Origin: Austropuccinia psidii | Lineage: Eukaryota; Basidiomycota; Pucciniomycetes; Pucciniales; Sphaerophragmiaceae | Length of the DNA stretch: 64,000 bases | Direction of reading: 5' to 3' | Assembly: GCA_023105745.1 (NCBI GenBank) | Contig: JALGQZ010000015.1 | Span: forward strand, 21,587,499-21,651,498 | Shown: piece by piece, positions 34,792 through 45,863 of the stretch | Layout of the letters: each line of letters opens with the position of its first letter | Numbering within the stretch: the first letter of the stretch is position 1 | Notes under the pieces: generated by a model | The model's input: the letters and a program-made list of their open reading frames with translations, nothing else | Database searches by the model: none | Told to the model about the DNA's origin: nothing | Translations under genes and position numbers: made by a program

Positions 34792-35255
34792 GTGGAAAAT
34801 TGCCATATCTTGCCAAAAAATAACACTTCTTATAAAAAGACTTATATTTATTTGTCTTTTTTAGTGTTTGAAGATAACCCAACAGAAGACAACCAAACTA
34901 CTGTTGAGAGATTGGTGGAAGAAACTTGTCAAAGCTCTCCAACACCAGTTATCACCAAAAGAAAGAAAGCTAAGAAATTAGACTTTCCAGGACCCACCAT
35001 TCAATACTCTGAAGGTGAGCACCTCTTTTATAATTGCCATAAAAAGAATTTTTATTCTAAAATACTTTTATTTCTTATTTTCTTAAATTATGACTACCAG
35101 AAGAGGTTCCCAATACTGCATCCAATCAGATGGAGCTGGACTCAGAGGTAGAACTGATCCCTCAAAAGGGAAAAGAAAGGGCAATATCCCCAGTGGAACA
35201 GAATCCACACAAGGAAGTGCCTTATCCCAAAGGCAAGTCCCAGAAATGCCCATGA
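34792..35255 (+). CDS. Gypsy-2 short leader ORF (uncertain)
   Basis: Exon 34792-35014 ends PGPTIQYSE. A GT-AG intron 35015-35100 would join it in frame to EVPNTASNQMELDSE, which ends at TGA 35253-35255. Without splicing, the first frame ends at 35151. The encoded segment is acidic, with a basic patch KRKKAKK, and I do not recognise it as a domain. It precedes the main gag frame and may be an N-terminal gag extension or a separate small protein. Splicing is inferred from site consensus only. Confidence 0.4.
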
Positions 35256-35336
35256 TATCTGAGCCTGAATTGGAACTAAGTATGAGTAACTCAAATAGGT
35301 ACAAATCACATTCAGAGGGCTGAAATAGACATCTAC

Positions 35337-37817
35337 ATGAGCCAGTACAAGCAGTATTACACAGTGTACAAGGACAAATATTGGGAAATGCTACCTCAAA
35401 TACACCAAGGAGTGATGAACTCCTGGCACATCCTGAAAAAGTTCCTCAAAGAGGAGGAGATAGTGAAATACTCCAATGGATGGAATCCACTGTCATCCAA
35501 ACCTCAAATCAAAAAAAATCAAGGATTACCACGCCAAAAAGAGGGAGGCAACCAAGGAAGAAGCCCCAGTAGCTTCTACCAGCAAGCCCCAAGCCAGCCC
35601 ACTTCCCCAAGAAGGGAAGAAGAACAAGAAAAAGCATTGGAGGAAACCATATTCCCCAAGCTACAGGATCCCAAGAATTCAAAAGGATGCCATGGACAAT
35701 GTTTTCAACATGGCCAGAACCTTGATGGAATTCAAGGACAAGGAAGAGCAAAGAATGAGACAACCTCATTTCCCAAAGAAATAACCTTGTCCAAAGATGT
35801 TGTAAATACTTTAACAGAAATTAAAAATAGTATATTACCTCTAAAAGAAATTAAAGATAGTTTATTATCACTACAAGAAATAAATAACAATTTATCTTCT
35901 TTAACAAAAATTGTTTTGCAAAACAAGAAAGAAATTGACAACATTAAGTTTATTGTTGAAAATAATAAACCAAAGAATTTAATTGACAATACTCAAAAAT
36001 TAATACAAGGACAACAAGAATTGTATAAATACATAAAAGACATCAAAGACAAAACTTTGACAATCAATTATGATGTGAGTATTGACAATCTTACAGAAAA
36101 ATTAAATAAATTAAGTATTTCTGTAGAAAAATTTGAAGAAAATACTTCATCACACCAAAAATTACTTTTGGACCATGTGGAAAAAAGTGATGAAGCAAGA
36201 ATGAATCTGAAAGATGATATTCAGAGTGAAATAAGGCTTATTACTGAAAAAATGGACAAAATTAATGAGGCTAATTTAAATATGCCAAAGTTATCAACAC
36301 CATTTTCTCATATAAGAAGCCCTGTTAAAACAAAAGAGGAATTATCAAATCCTTTCATAACAGACTTGAGTCACCATGATAATAACCAAGTCTTAATGAA
36401 GGAAGCACCTCAATTGAAGGAATGGCCAACACTCACAGGAGAAGGTGAATATGACCACATGTCATTTATTAAAACAATTGACATGTTACAAGAAGACTAT
36501 GCCATACCAGATGAATTAATCACTGCAAGATTACATTCATTGTTTGAGAAATCTGCAAAAAGATGGTATTATGGCATAAGACAAACAAATGGTAAAAATA
36601 CCTGGTCTTGGTGGAAACAAGAAATAATCACCAAGTGGGCAAATGATGCCTGGAGGTATAAGATAGAAAATGCATTTGAAAACTCTTTCTTTGACCCAGA
36701 GAAAGACAAACCTTTAACTTGGTTCTTGAAACAAGTTGAAAGGCTTAATGCACTGTACCCAGAAATGTCACAAAAGATGGTGCACATGAAAATACTTAAA
36801 AAATGTGGAGGGGAACTAGAACATGCCCTAAGAAGCAGGTTTATAGAACCATGCTCCACAGAAGAGTATATAAATGCACTAGAAGATATAGTGACAAGAA
36901 CAAAAATTGGCAGGACTTGGAAAAAATTGGACATTAAAAGCCCAAATAAACCATTTATCAAAAAAGATAAATCAAAAGAGTCCTTTAAGCCCAATACATC
37001 CAACAATAATGAGCAAAGAAAATTCCATAAATGTGGAGGTATTGGACACTTAGCCAATAATTGCCTTAAAAAAGCAAAGATTAATGAAATTGTGGAAACA
37101 GAAAACCACAATGACAAAGAAGAGGAATCAGACTCTGAAAAAGAGACAGAAGAGTCAGAAAGCTCTGAAAGTGATGAAATCAATATAATTAATGCACAAA
37201 TTAATAATATTGATATAATTTATGAAGTACTGGATGTTAATTCAAACTTACCACAAGTTGGAACATCTGACACAAACCTGACAAACCTACAAGATGCCAA
37301 AATGTATAGAACCAAACCTGCAAGAGGAATGGGATATACAGCTGGAAAATCAAGTATAAGTATTGTTATGGTTGATAACCAAGAAGGAAAAGTTAACTTG
37401 GATACAGGAGCATATTGCACTTGTGTTGGCAAAACTTATTTAAAAACCATTTTCCCAAACTGGAAAGAAAAACTTATGCCAATACAAGGTGTCAAATTTA
37501 GTAGTGCAAGTGAGAGCATGAAGCCCCTTGGAATAATTGATTTAACACTAATTTTTCCTCATCCCTCACAATGTGTCAGAATTAAAGTAGAGTTTGTAGT
37601 AATGGACAACTGTACTAGTAATCATTTCATACTTGGGAGTGACTACTTATCAATCTATGGTATAGATATCTCCAACCAAAAAGATAGATATTTTACCATA
37701 GGAGATAACAAAAGACAAAAGTTTGGCTTCTTAAATAACAAAAAACAAATCACAGTTATTAAGAAGGAAGAAAAAATTCCAGAAAAGGAACTTTTTATAT
37801 CTGAACAACTTAAATAG
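35337..37817 (+). CDS. Gypsy-2 gag-protease polyprotein
   Basis: The frame is 826 codons. Residues about 150-310 are heptad-like and predict coiled coils (repeats such as LTEIKN, LKEIKD, LQEINN). A Gag capsid-like region spans about 360-545 (EWPTLTGEGEYDHMSFI, KRWYYGIRQ, LTWFLKQVERLNALYP). A zinc knuckle lies at 563-576, but its first Cys is Phe: FHKCGGIGHLANNC. An acidic Glu/Ser linker follows. The protease has its active site at D689-T-G-A (VNLDTGAYCTCVG) and an ILGSDYL motif. The frame stops at TAG 37815, directly before the RT part in the same frame. Product: structural gag plus the enzyme that cleaves the polyprotein. The first 140 codons overlap another long frame (35476-35784), so the true start is uncertain. 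Confidence 0.85.
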   Translation: MSQYKQYYTVYKDKYWEMLPQIHQGVMNSWHILKKFLKEEEIVKYSNGWNPLSSKPQIKKNQGLPRQKEGGNQGRSPSSFYQQAPSQPTSPRREEEQEKALEETIFPKLQDPKNSKGCHGQCFQHGQNLDGIQGQGRAKNETTSFPKEITLSKDVVNTLTEIKNSILPLKEIKDSLLSLQEINNNLSSLTKIVLQNKKEIDNIKFIVENNKPKNLIDNTQKLIQGQQELYKYIKDIKDKTLTINYDVSIDNLTEKLNKLSISVEKFEENTSSHQKLLLDHVEKSDEARMNLKDDIQSEIRLITEKMDKINEANLNMPKLSTPFSHIRSPVKTKEELSNPFITDLSHHDNNQVLMKEAPQLKEWPTLTGEGEYDHMSFIKTIDMLQEDYAIPDELITARLHSLFEKSAKRWYYGIRQTNGKNTWSWWKQEIITKWANDAWRYKIENAFENSFFDPEKDKPLTWFLKQVERLNALYPEMSQKMVHMKILKKCGGELEHALRSRFIEPCSTEEYINALEDIVTRTKIGRTWKKLDIKSPNKPFIKKDKSKESFKPNTSNNNEQRKFHKCGGIGHLANNCLKKAKINEIVETENHNDKEEESDSEKETEESESSESDEINIINAQINNIDIIYEVLDVNSNLPQVGTSDTNLTNLQDAKMYRTKPARGMGYTAGKSSISIVMVDNQEGKVNLDTGAYCTCVGKTYLKTIFPNWKEKLMPIQGVKFSSASESMKPLGIIDLTLIFPHPSQCVRIKVEFVVMDNCTSNHFILGSDYLSIYGIDISNQKDRYFTIGDNKRQKFGFLNNKKQITVIKKEEKIPEKELFISEQLK
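35476..35784 (+). CDS. Overlapping Lys-rich ORF inside the Gypsy-2 gag start (uncertain)
   Basis: This 102-codon frame in +1 relative to gag reads KKNKKKHWRKPYSPSYRI and DNVFNMARTLMEFKD near its end and stops at 35782-35784. Its composition looks like a structural basic protein. A third frame is also open through 35572 (MGNATSNTPRSDELL). It may be an independent small ORF, a remnant of an alternative gag start, or chance. Confidence 0.4.
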   Translation: MDGIHCHPNLKSKKIKDYHAKKREATKEEAPVASTSKPQASPLPQEGKKNKKKHWRKPYSPSYRIPRIQKDAMDNVFNMARTLMEFKDKEEQRMRQPHFPKK

Positions 37818-40800
37818 GCAGAATTCAATCAAGAATTAACAGAAAAAATGAAAGAAAAATTGATTGACCTCTTATTTAAGTATAAAAATGCCTTTGCAAC
37901 TGACAAGGAGCCACTAGGTGCCATAATTGGACATGAAGTGGATATAATTCTTAATGTAGAAAAGCCTTACCCACCTTTATTAAGAAGACCTGCTTATCCA
38001 GCCAGCCCAAGAGCTAGAGAAGCCTTAGAAGTGCACATTAAAGAATTAATGGACCTTGGAGTATTAAGAAAGGTTGGACATAATAAACAAGTAGAAGTTA
38101 CTACACCTGTCATTATAACTTGGCATAATGGAAAATCAAGGATGGTAGGAGACTTCAGAGCCCTGAACACCTATACCATTCCAGACAGATATCCAATACC
38201 TAGAATCCATGAGACATTGACCCAATTGTCACAAGCTAAGTTCATCACAGCTATGGATGCTCTTAAAGGTTTTCATCAAAATGTCTTAACAGACAATGCC
38301 AAGAAACTACTAAGAATAATAGTCCATTGTGGAATTTTTGAATACTGAAGAATGCCATTTGGGATAAAAAATGCACCTTCCCATTATCAAAGAATGATGA
38401 ATACCATATTCCCTGAAGAATTATCAGAAGGATGGTTAATTATCTATATTGATGATATCATAGTTTGCTCAGAAACTTGGGAAAATCACCTTACAAGACT
38501 TGAAAGGGTACTAAAAAAAATAGTCCAAGTGAATATGAAAATTTCCTTGAAAAAGTGTCATTTTGCATATAGTGAATTAAAAGCACTAGGACATGTTGTA
38601 TCTGTACTCAGTCTAGGCATAGACAAAAATAAAGTAGCAGCAGTACTACTCAAACCAATGCCTCAAACCAAAAAAGAAATGCAATCATTTTTAGGATTTT
38701 CTGGTTACTATAGACAGCATATAAAGGACTTTGCAAAAATTGCCAAATCCTTATATAAATTATGTGACCAACAAACAGTTTATGAAATGACTGAAGAAAG
38801 GGTCAAGGCATATGAAGAATTGAAAAATTCACTAACAAATGCCCCATTTCTTCTAATTCCAGATTGGAAACTACCTTTCAAACTATACATTGATGCTTGT
38901 GGAGAAGGATTAGGTGCTGCACTTCACCAAACACAAATTATCAATGATAAACCAGTGGAAGGACCAATTTGTTTCATTTCAAGGCAAATAAAGCCAACAG
39001 AAGCAAGGTATGGAGCAAGCCAAATGGAATGCTTATGCCTAGTGTGGGCTTTAGAAAAACTGCATTATTATTTGGATGGCACAGTATTTGATGTAATCAC
39101 AGACTGTAATGCTGTTAAATCACTATTAAATATGAAGACTCCAAATAGACATATGCTGAGATGGCAAATTGCTATCCAAGAATATAGAGGAAATATGACT
39201 ATTGTACATAAATCTGGAAATATTCATAAAAATGCAGATGGTCTTAGCAGATGGGCTTTAGCAAATACCCCTGACAATCCAGCATGGGTACCACAAGAAG
39301 AGCACCATATAGAAGGAATATGTGTCACAGACATAGGCACAGAATTCTTTAACCAAGTTAAAGAAAGCTATAAGACAGACAAAAATTGCCATATCTTAAG
39401 CCAACTTCTAATGAAAGACTGCAAAGATCCATCACTTTCATCAAAACTAGATGAAATATGGAAAAAGGCATATGATGAAGGAAGATTCCACCTCCTTGAT
39501 AGAATCCTTTACCATAGAACAAAACACACATGTGTTATGGCCTTAACAGATAGAACACTAATAAACACTATTTTACATGAGTGTCATGATATTGTTGCAT
39601 CTAGACATCTCTCAGAGGATAGGACACTAGAGAGGGTGAAAACCTGCTCTTGGTGGCCAAATTGGAAGAAAGATGTTGCAGAGTACTGCCAAACCTGTGA
39701 CAGATGTCAAAAAGCCAACAGAGCCACAGGAAAGAAATTTGGAATGATGATCCAAATCCAAGAACCAAAATCCCCATGGGAAATAGTTCATATGGATTGG
39801 GTAACAGCACTACCTCCAGGAGGAGACAGGAGCTATAATGCATGTCTAGTATTGGTTGACAGGTACAGTAAAACTCCCATGTTCTTACCATGTCATAAAG
39901 ATGACACAGCTATGGATACAGCCATAATGATATGGAATAAAGTCATTAGCCACACAGGCTTATTCCAAAATATTATAAGTGACAGAGACCCAAAGTTCAC
40001 TTCAGCATTATGGACAAATCTCCATAACTTATTTGGGACAAAGCTATCATTCTCAACAGCTTACCATCCCCAAACTGATGGTTTAGCAGAAAGAATGATA
40101 CAGACCTTAGAGGACATGATCAGAAGATTCTGTGCTTATGGGCTAGAATTCAAAGATTCTGATGGTTTTACCCATGATATGTGTACACTAATACCAGCAC
40201 TGGAACTGGCATATAAGACATCAATCCATTCTTCTACTGGCAAAACACCAGCAATGCTAGAGAAAGGTTGGAATCCAAGACTTCCTTATGATACCCTCAA
40301 AAAGGACTTAGTGGACATACATCCAACAGCAAGCAGTTTTAAGATAATGCTTGACAAAGCAAGACACCATGCAAACAGATGCATGCAAGACTCTTTCAAA
40401 TATGCAAAAGAAAGATGGGACAAAAGTCATAAACCACCTGACTTCAAAATAGGAGATTTGGTATTAGTATCAACTCTTAACTTTAATAACATAAAAGGAC
40501 CAAAGAAATTAAAAGATTCCTTTGCAGGACCATTTATGGTAAAAGCACTTCATGGACCTAATGCTGTACAATTGGAACTTACAGGTGATTTAATGAATAA
40601 ACACCCAGCTTTCCCTGTAAGTCTTATAAAACCTTACAGCTCAAGTGACAAGGAATTATTTCCACTAAGAAATAAACCTCCACTTGAAATTCCCCCTTTG
40701 GAAGAAGGAGAAGAAAAAAGAATTGTAAAAGTCCTTAAAGAAAGAAGGACAAGGAACAAAAAAGAAAGAGAATACCTTGTAAGGTATAGAAATCCAACTC

Positions 40801-40886
40801 AAGAAGATGAATGGCTACTTGAGAAAGATATAACAAATGCTGATAAACTACTGAGGAGGTTTAGACATGAAATAAAACCTAAATAA
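37818..40886 (+). pseudogene. Gypsy-2 reverse transcriptase, RNase H, integrase and chromodomain
   Basis: This is in the gag frame, after the TAG at 37815. RT: SRMVGDFRALNTY, FITAMDALKGFHQ (first Asp), then TGA 38346-38348 just before [14 protein letters not shown], and [10 protein letters not shown] (catalytic YIDD, 38445-38456). RNase [40 protein letters not shown]. Integrase: HHCC finger ([21 protein letters not shown]), then MDWVTALPP (Asp near 39795), [13 protein letters not shown] (Asp near 39981), and [11 protein letters not shown] (Glu near 40089). The C-terminal chromodomain is [16 protein letters not shown]. All catalytic residues I can check are present, so the internal TGA is the main defect. 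The element could be rescued only by readthrough or products supplied in trans. Confidence 0.92.
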
Positions 40887-41007
40887 TAACAAAATCAAGC
40901 ATTATTGAGCTTCAGGACTGATAAAGTCTAATCAAGAGGTAGGACAGTGGATGATACCCTAATCACACATATCAGATTGTGGTACAATCTTTTTTGGTGG
41001 TAGGGAA
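40887..41007 (+). other. Gypsy-2 3' untranslated segment with polypurine tract
   Basis: This lies between the pol stop and the 3' LTR. GGTGGTAGGGAA, immediately before TGTGAGCC, is the likely plus-strand priming tract. Confidence 0.6.
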
Positions 41008-43012
41008 TGTGAGCCTTTGAGATATGACCACATACCCAATAAGGTCACAAAAAAGACTTAGAATAATTATACCTTTAATATAATTATATTAAAAGTACTT
41101 AGAATAATTATACATTGAAAATAATTACTTAAATATACAAAAAATACCATAAATTGGTACAAAAATTGGTTTGACTTAGAAACCAATGAATCAAAATGTA
41201 AAATAAATTATACCATTGGATTCCCCATGGTAAAATACACATATACCATTTTTATGGCATATCTGTAAAGTCAATATTTAATGAATTATAAGGTATAATA
41301 CCTTATAAAAACCATAAAACCTTATTTATCTCAGAAACTAATGAAACAACATGTAAAATGAATTGTACCAGTGGATTCCCCACAAAATTCCACACATAAA
41401 ACAATTAATAAGCTAATTTCCAAAGTTAATACTTAAGGAATTAACCTGAATGTATGCACTTTTTTGGTCAACACATATATTCAAGGATCATAGCTAATAT
41501 CTCTTAAACTATACATGATAGAATGATGAACCAAAAATAAAGTTACAACGTAATTACTGTAAGAACACAGATATGAACTTTATTTTACAAATTATAAACA
41601 AGGTTAAAACTTATAATGAAATATTGATAAAAATCAACAGAGCTGTTGACCACTTTGTTGTGAAAGTGTTCCAAACTTAAAAAAAAGTATACAGTTGGAT
41701 TCTACTAGTTCATTCGTGAAGAATGATGTAATTTTTATTATTAAATTCAGGGTATAACCCCCTGAAATCAAGGTTTGAAGTTTAAAATATTGAATTTCGA
41801 CAGAAAAGATGAGTTACAAGAAAAATCATCAAAATTAGAGTTTTGATGATGTAATGAAAAGCTCTTGGACGCATAATAATATTATGCCAGGCTATCAGAA
41901 TTCACTCTCTGAATTGCTGTAGCGTGTAAATCTTAAAAGTTATTGAGGATCAAAGTTTGAGCTTAATTTGAGCAGTTATGATCACTCACAGTAACCTCAA
42001 TTTAAGTTTAACAGTCTTAAGAGTGATAAAATTGGTTAATACTATTAGTTTATGATTAAAACTAATAAAATCCACGAAATTTGGGGTTCTGCCAAGCCTC
42101 TGATGTCATCAACTTTAGAGTTATAGTGATAACTCTAAATAATGGTGTAATAATGATGTAATATGGTTTGATAATGATGTAATCATCTCCAAACCTTAAA
42201 ATATTGATCAATTCCAGTGGATATGATCGGTACACGTCTACTAGAAGCCTGTTGGACTCTAGGAGGGAGGTATTTACTATAAATAGAGCTCTTTTTACTC
42301 TATTTTCCCCTCAGACGCATCAAAAACATTAAATCAATTAAATCAAGGGTAATTTCTTTATTCTTTATATATAAAACTATTATATTATTAAAGAACAAAG
42401 TCCACCTTATTATAATAATCCATTTTGACGTGATTAAATCATTTATTTAATTGTTTTTGTTAAAAATCTTTCTAAAAACTCATTTCCACGTAAAAATCCA
42501 GAATAATTTGTAATTTTCTTTATTTTTATTGTAAATACAATTTAAAAAGGTTGTATTTATATTTTTTGGCGTAAAATATTTCAAAATTATTATATCAAGT
42601 GTTAAACGTAGGTTATTTTCTCTTATTATAATAATTTCTCTATTATTACTCTCTTAATAATTCTTTAATTAATATAAATAGTATTTATATTAATTCATAA
42701 CTTTAATATTAGTAATATTATTGTTATTAATTGTTTTTTATTAATAAAAAGCAATTTTTTACGCCTTTATTATTTGTTGGTAACAATAATAAAGAGCTTT
42801 TTAAATATATTAATTATTTTATATTATATTTTCATAATATAAATTATATTATTATATTTATTTAATAATATAATTATTTTACGCCATAATAATAATAATT
42901 ATTTATTATTATTATATTTTTAATCTTATTTATTCAATTCATAAGGACATTCAGAGTACAATAAGTAATAAATTAGTAATTTTTACTTATTGTTTCATAG
43001 TCAAACCTTACA
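41008..43012 (+). repeat. 3' LTR of Gypsy-2
   Basis: It has the same ends and length as the 5' LTR. It carries an extra copy of a word around GATAATGATGTAA near 42160-42185 and lacks about 22 bp present in the 5' LTR. The TATA box is at 42278-42285. TTAAT follows at 43013-43017. Confidence 0.95.
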
Positions 43013-43017
43013 TTAAT

Positions 43018-45863
43018 ATATCTTTGATTTTGAAAAAGGGAAGGAAATAATTCCTTTAAATTATAAACCTGTAAAAAACACCTAAGAGATATTAATCCTT
43101 TGAAATATCTGGTAGGATATTTTTGGAAGCATCACATTTTAAGCCTTTAAGGCTAAAGAAATTTATATCATGTAATAGCTTTTTAAATTTGAGAATTAAA
43201 TTGAATTATCAAAGCAGATTAGTTTTACCATCAATTTGAGCTTATTATATAGATCAAACTATCATCTCAGAATGTTTCTGAGAATTTGGTTCATGAAAAA
43301 ATATTTCATGAAAACTTGTTAATTGGATGGAGAATTCTTTGATTTATTATATTAGTCTTGCACCAAAATGATAGATATTAGTTTTCATATTATTACAAAA
43401 TTCTTCATTCAGGGCTAAATATTTAACAAATTCATTGGATGTATGAAATTGTGAATTGAAATTTTAGCTTATAATTTCTTTTCAATTTGAATATATTCCC
43501 GAATCTATCAGAGATTAAATTTATTCAAGCTATATCAAAGTTGTTCATGAAAATTGAAGAATAAACCTTTTGTAATTAATCTAACTTTAGTAAAGAATCT
43601 TCTAACCTTAAAGGTAGTTATTGAAAGCATTAATATTTTTTCCAATGCAATTTAGCCATTTTCACTAACATCAATTAGATTTTTTGGACAAAATCAGCAT
43701 ATATAAAATAATTCAATCCTAATATCATTCATTGTTTTATTGAAAAAAATTATCTGAGTAAGGTGAATTCAAAATTTTGATCATTATAATATCTATCCAT
43801 CTCTTCAACTTTGCTCACAGTATCAGAAAAAGATTTCATGGAGTAGATTAAATCTTATTGAATTCTGTTGAAAGACATTACAGTGATTAATACAGCTAGA
43901 AATTAATATTTCAATCAAAAAGATCACAAGTATTTAAGTTTTTCAATTGAGAATATATGTTGTGATTTCATCATTTTCATACAAAATGAACAGAATAAAA
44001 TGACTAAAAGGCTATTAAATTGCCATTTTAAAAGTCTCTAGGCTCTTTAAAACACATTGAATCAATTCCTTTCTTAGATAAATGAAACCTTCATATACAA
44101 GGAAAATTTCATAACAAGACTTTTTAGCTATATATTGATAAAGTAGCTCTTATATCACATAGTGATTTTATTTTTCAAAATTAATGATTCTTTTAGTATA
44201 TTTATCATACAGAAAAACTCAAAATGTGTTGAAACTCTCCTCTTTGAAAAAAATTAGGGGAATGTTTCCTCCCATATCAGTATAAAAGAAGTTACTTTTT
44301 GAATATGATGAGCCAAGAAACTATATGAGACAATGTATTTTTAAAATGATGTCTTTGAGTATATGCTCATGGAAAGTCTTGGGGAAAATTTAAAATATTA
44401 AATGAAGAATTTGTGTCATTTTCTTTTGTTGAACTCCATAAAATGAATATTGAATTAAAGTCAGGGAAAACAAGAAGATATACAAGATTTCAGTGTTAAG
44501 GAAAACATCTATTCAATAGAAGATAATAATGATGAAAATCCTCAGTAATTTCTATTAATCAATTCAGTTCAGTGACTAAATTTGGAGTTTTGTGAGGAAA
44601 ATAGTATTCAGGAATTCATTTGATTGGAGATTAGGCAAAGAGGAAGCTGAGGAATAGTGATGTCAGATGTAATATTTGATAGTAGCCTTAGCATGGAGTT
44701 TCTTTCTCCATTTTTTAATTAAAGGAATTGGGTGGAAGAACTTACTTTTAAGAATACTTTTATATAAAACACTTCAATTGAGTTCAATGTAAAAAATCTT
44801 CCAGAATTGAAGATCCAGCTTAGAAGATGACCAAATAAAAATAACAAGCTAGAACCCAGTATGAAGCAATATGATATCTGGGTTGGACCTGCTACCCCCA
44901 CCGGAGGGGATAACTTCTTTTTGTGAGTGTGGAAAATTGTAAAACTAATTTGATTAATATTTAATATGCTTTTCAAAAGGAGAGTAATTTTAGTTCTTTA
45001 AAAAAACGAAAATTTGTCAAAAACAAGGTATTCCAAGGCTCTTCATAGTCTTGTTATTTTCTTTTAGAATTACAGATTAAATATTGTTTAGAAGAGCTAC
45101 AAGAATTTCAGATATTTCTTGAACCATGGAGGCAACCTATTTATATTCTTCAATCCTTCCAGAAATTCCATTGGAAGGGAAATATTGTCCTAAATTATAA
45201 TCACGAAGACAAGGAGGACACCAACAAAATTAATTAATTTACCCTTGAATATTGTTTCAAAATTCTTTCTTCTTTCAAAGGAAAGAAGTAATTCTAATAG
45301 GATAAAATTATGAAAGTTGAATATTCCAGGATTTGTAGTCATTTATGTATTAAAATGTTTGGAAATTTATTTTAGAAAAAGCTTAACTTGATGATCTTTG
45401 AATGGATATATTATGGAGATTAGTAAAGCCATGGGTGATTACTTTTCAATTTTTCTGAACATAATAATATAAATTTGGTTCTTTTGAAATCCAAGTTTGT
45501 TGTAATTATTTATGGTCAGCTTCATTTGTTTGAATAGGATGGAAAAAGCCTCTATATTTTATCAAAATTTATATTAAACACTTTTCGGATATCTGAATAG
45601 ATATCTCTAGTTTGTTTTTTGATTCTATCTGCATGAAATATTCAAGAATTATTCTTCTTTATTTCTGACCAATTGCTGACATTCCAATGTAAAACATTGG
45701 TTTAGTAATTGATTCACAGGAATGCAAAAGTTGGAGAGCTGCATAAACAACATTCATAAAAACATCAAGAAAAACATTTTCAAATATATTGAGTAATAAT
45801 AAAAAGGAAATAAATAACTTTTCATTGCTGCAGTCCTTCTTTTCCCCTATCATTTGATTGAAT
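43018..45863. other. AT-rich gene desert
   Basis: No motif-bearing frames are present. The only landmark is the inverted copy of the 35-bp motif at 44878-44912, which accounts for the GC-rich part of the minus frame 44719-44976. Confidence 0.5.
44878..44912 (-). repeat. GC-rich 35-bp motif, copy 2 (inverted)
   Basis: Complement of 28598-28632 with two substitutions, both in the palindromic half. Flanks are unrelated, so it is not part of a longer recent duplication. Confidence 0.8.

Larger units (their letters stand above)
32379..43012 (+). mobile_element. Gypsy-2: nearly intact chromodomain Ty3/Gypsy retrotransposon
   Basis: LTRs 32379-34383 and 41008-43012 are both 2005 bp, begin TGTGAGCC, end CCTTACA, and are flanked by TTAAT at 32374-32378 and 43013-43017. 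A plausible tRNA primer-binding site follows the 5' LTR, and a G-rich purine tract precedes the 3' LTR. Gag, protease, RT, RNase H, integrase and chromodomain lie in one continuous frame from 35337 to 40886, broken only by TAG 37815-37817 and TGA 38346-38348. The LTRs differ by a few percent by eye plus two compensating indels of about 22 bp, which indicates recent insertion. Confidence 0.95.
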
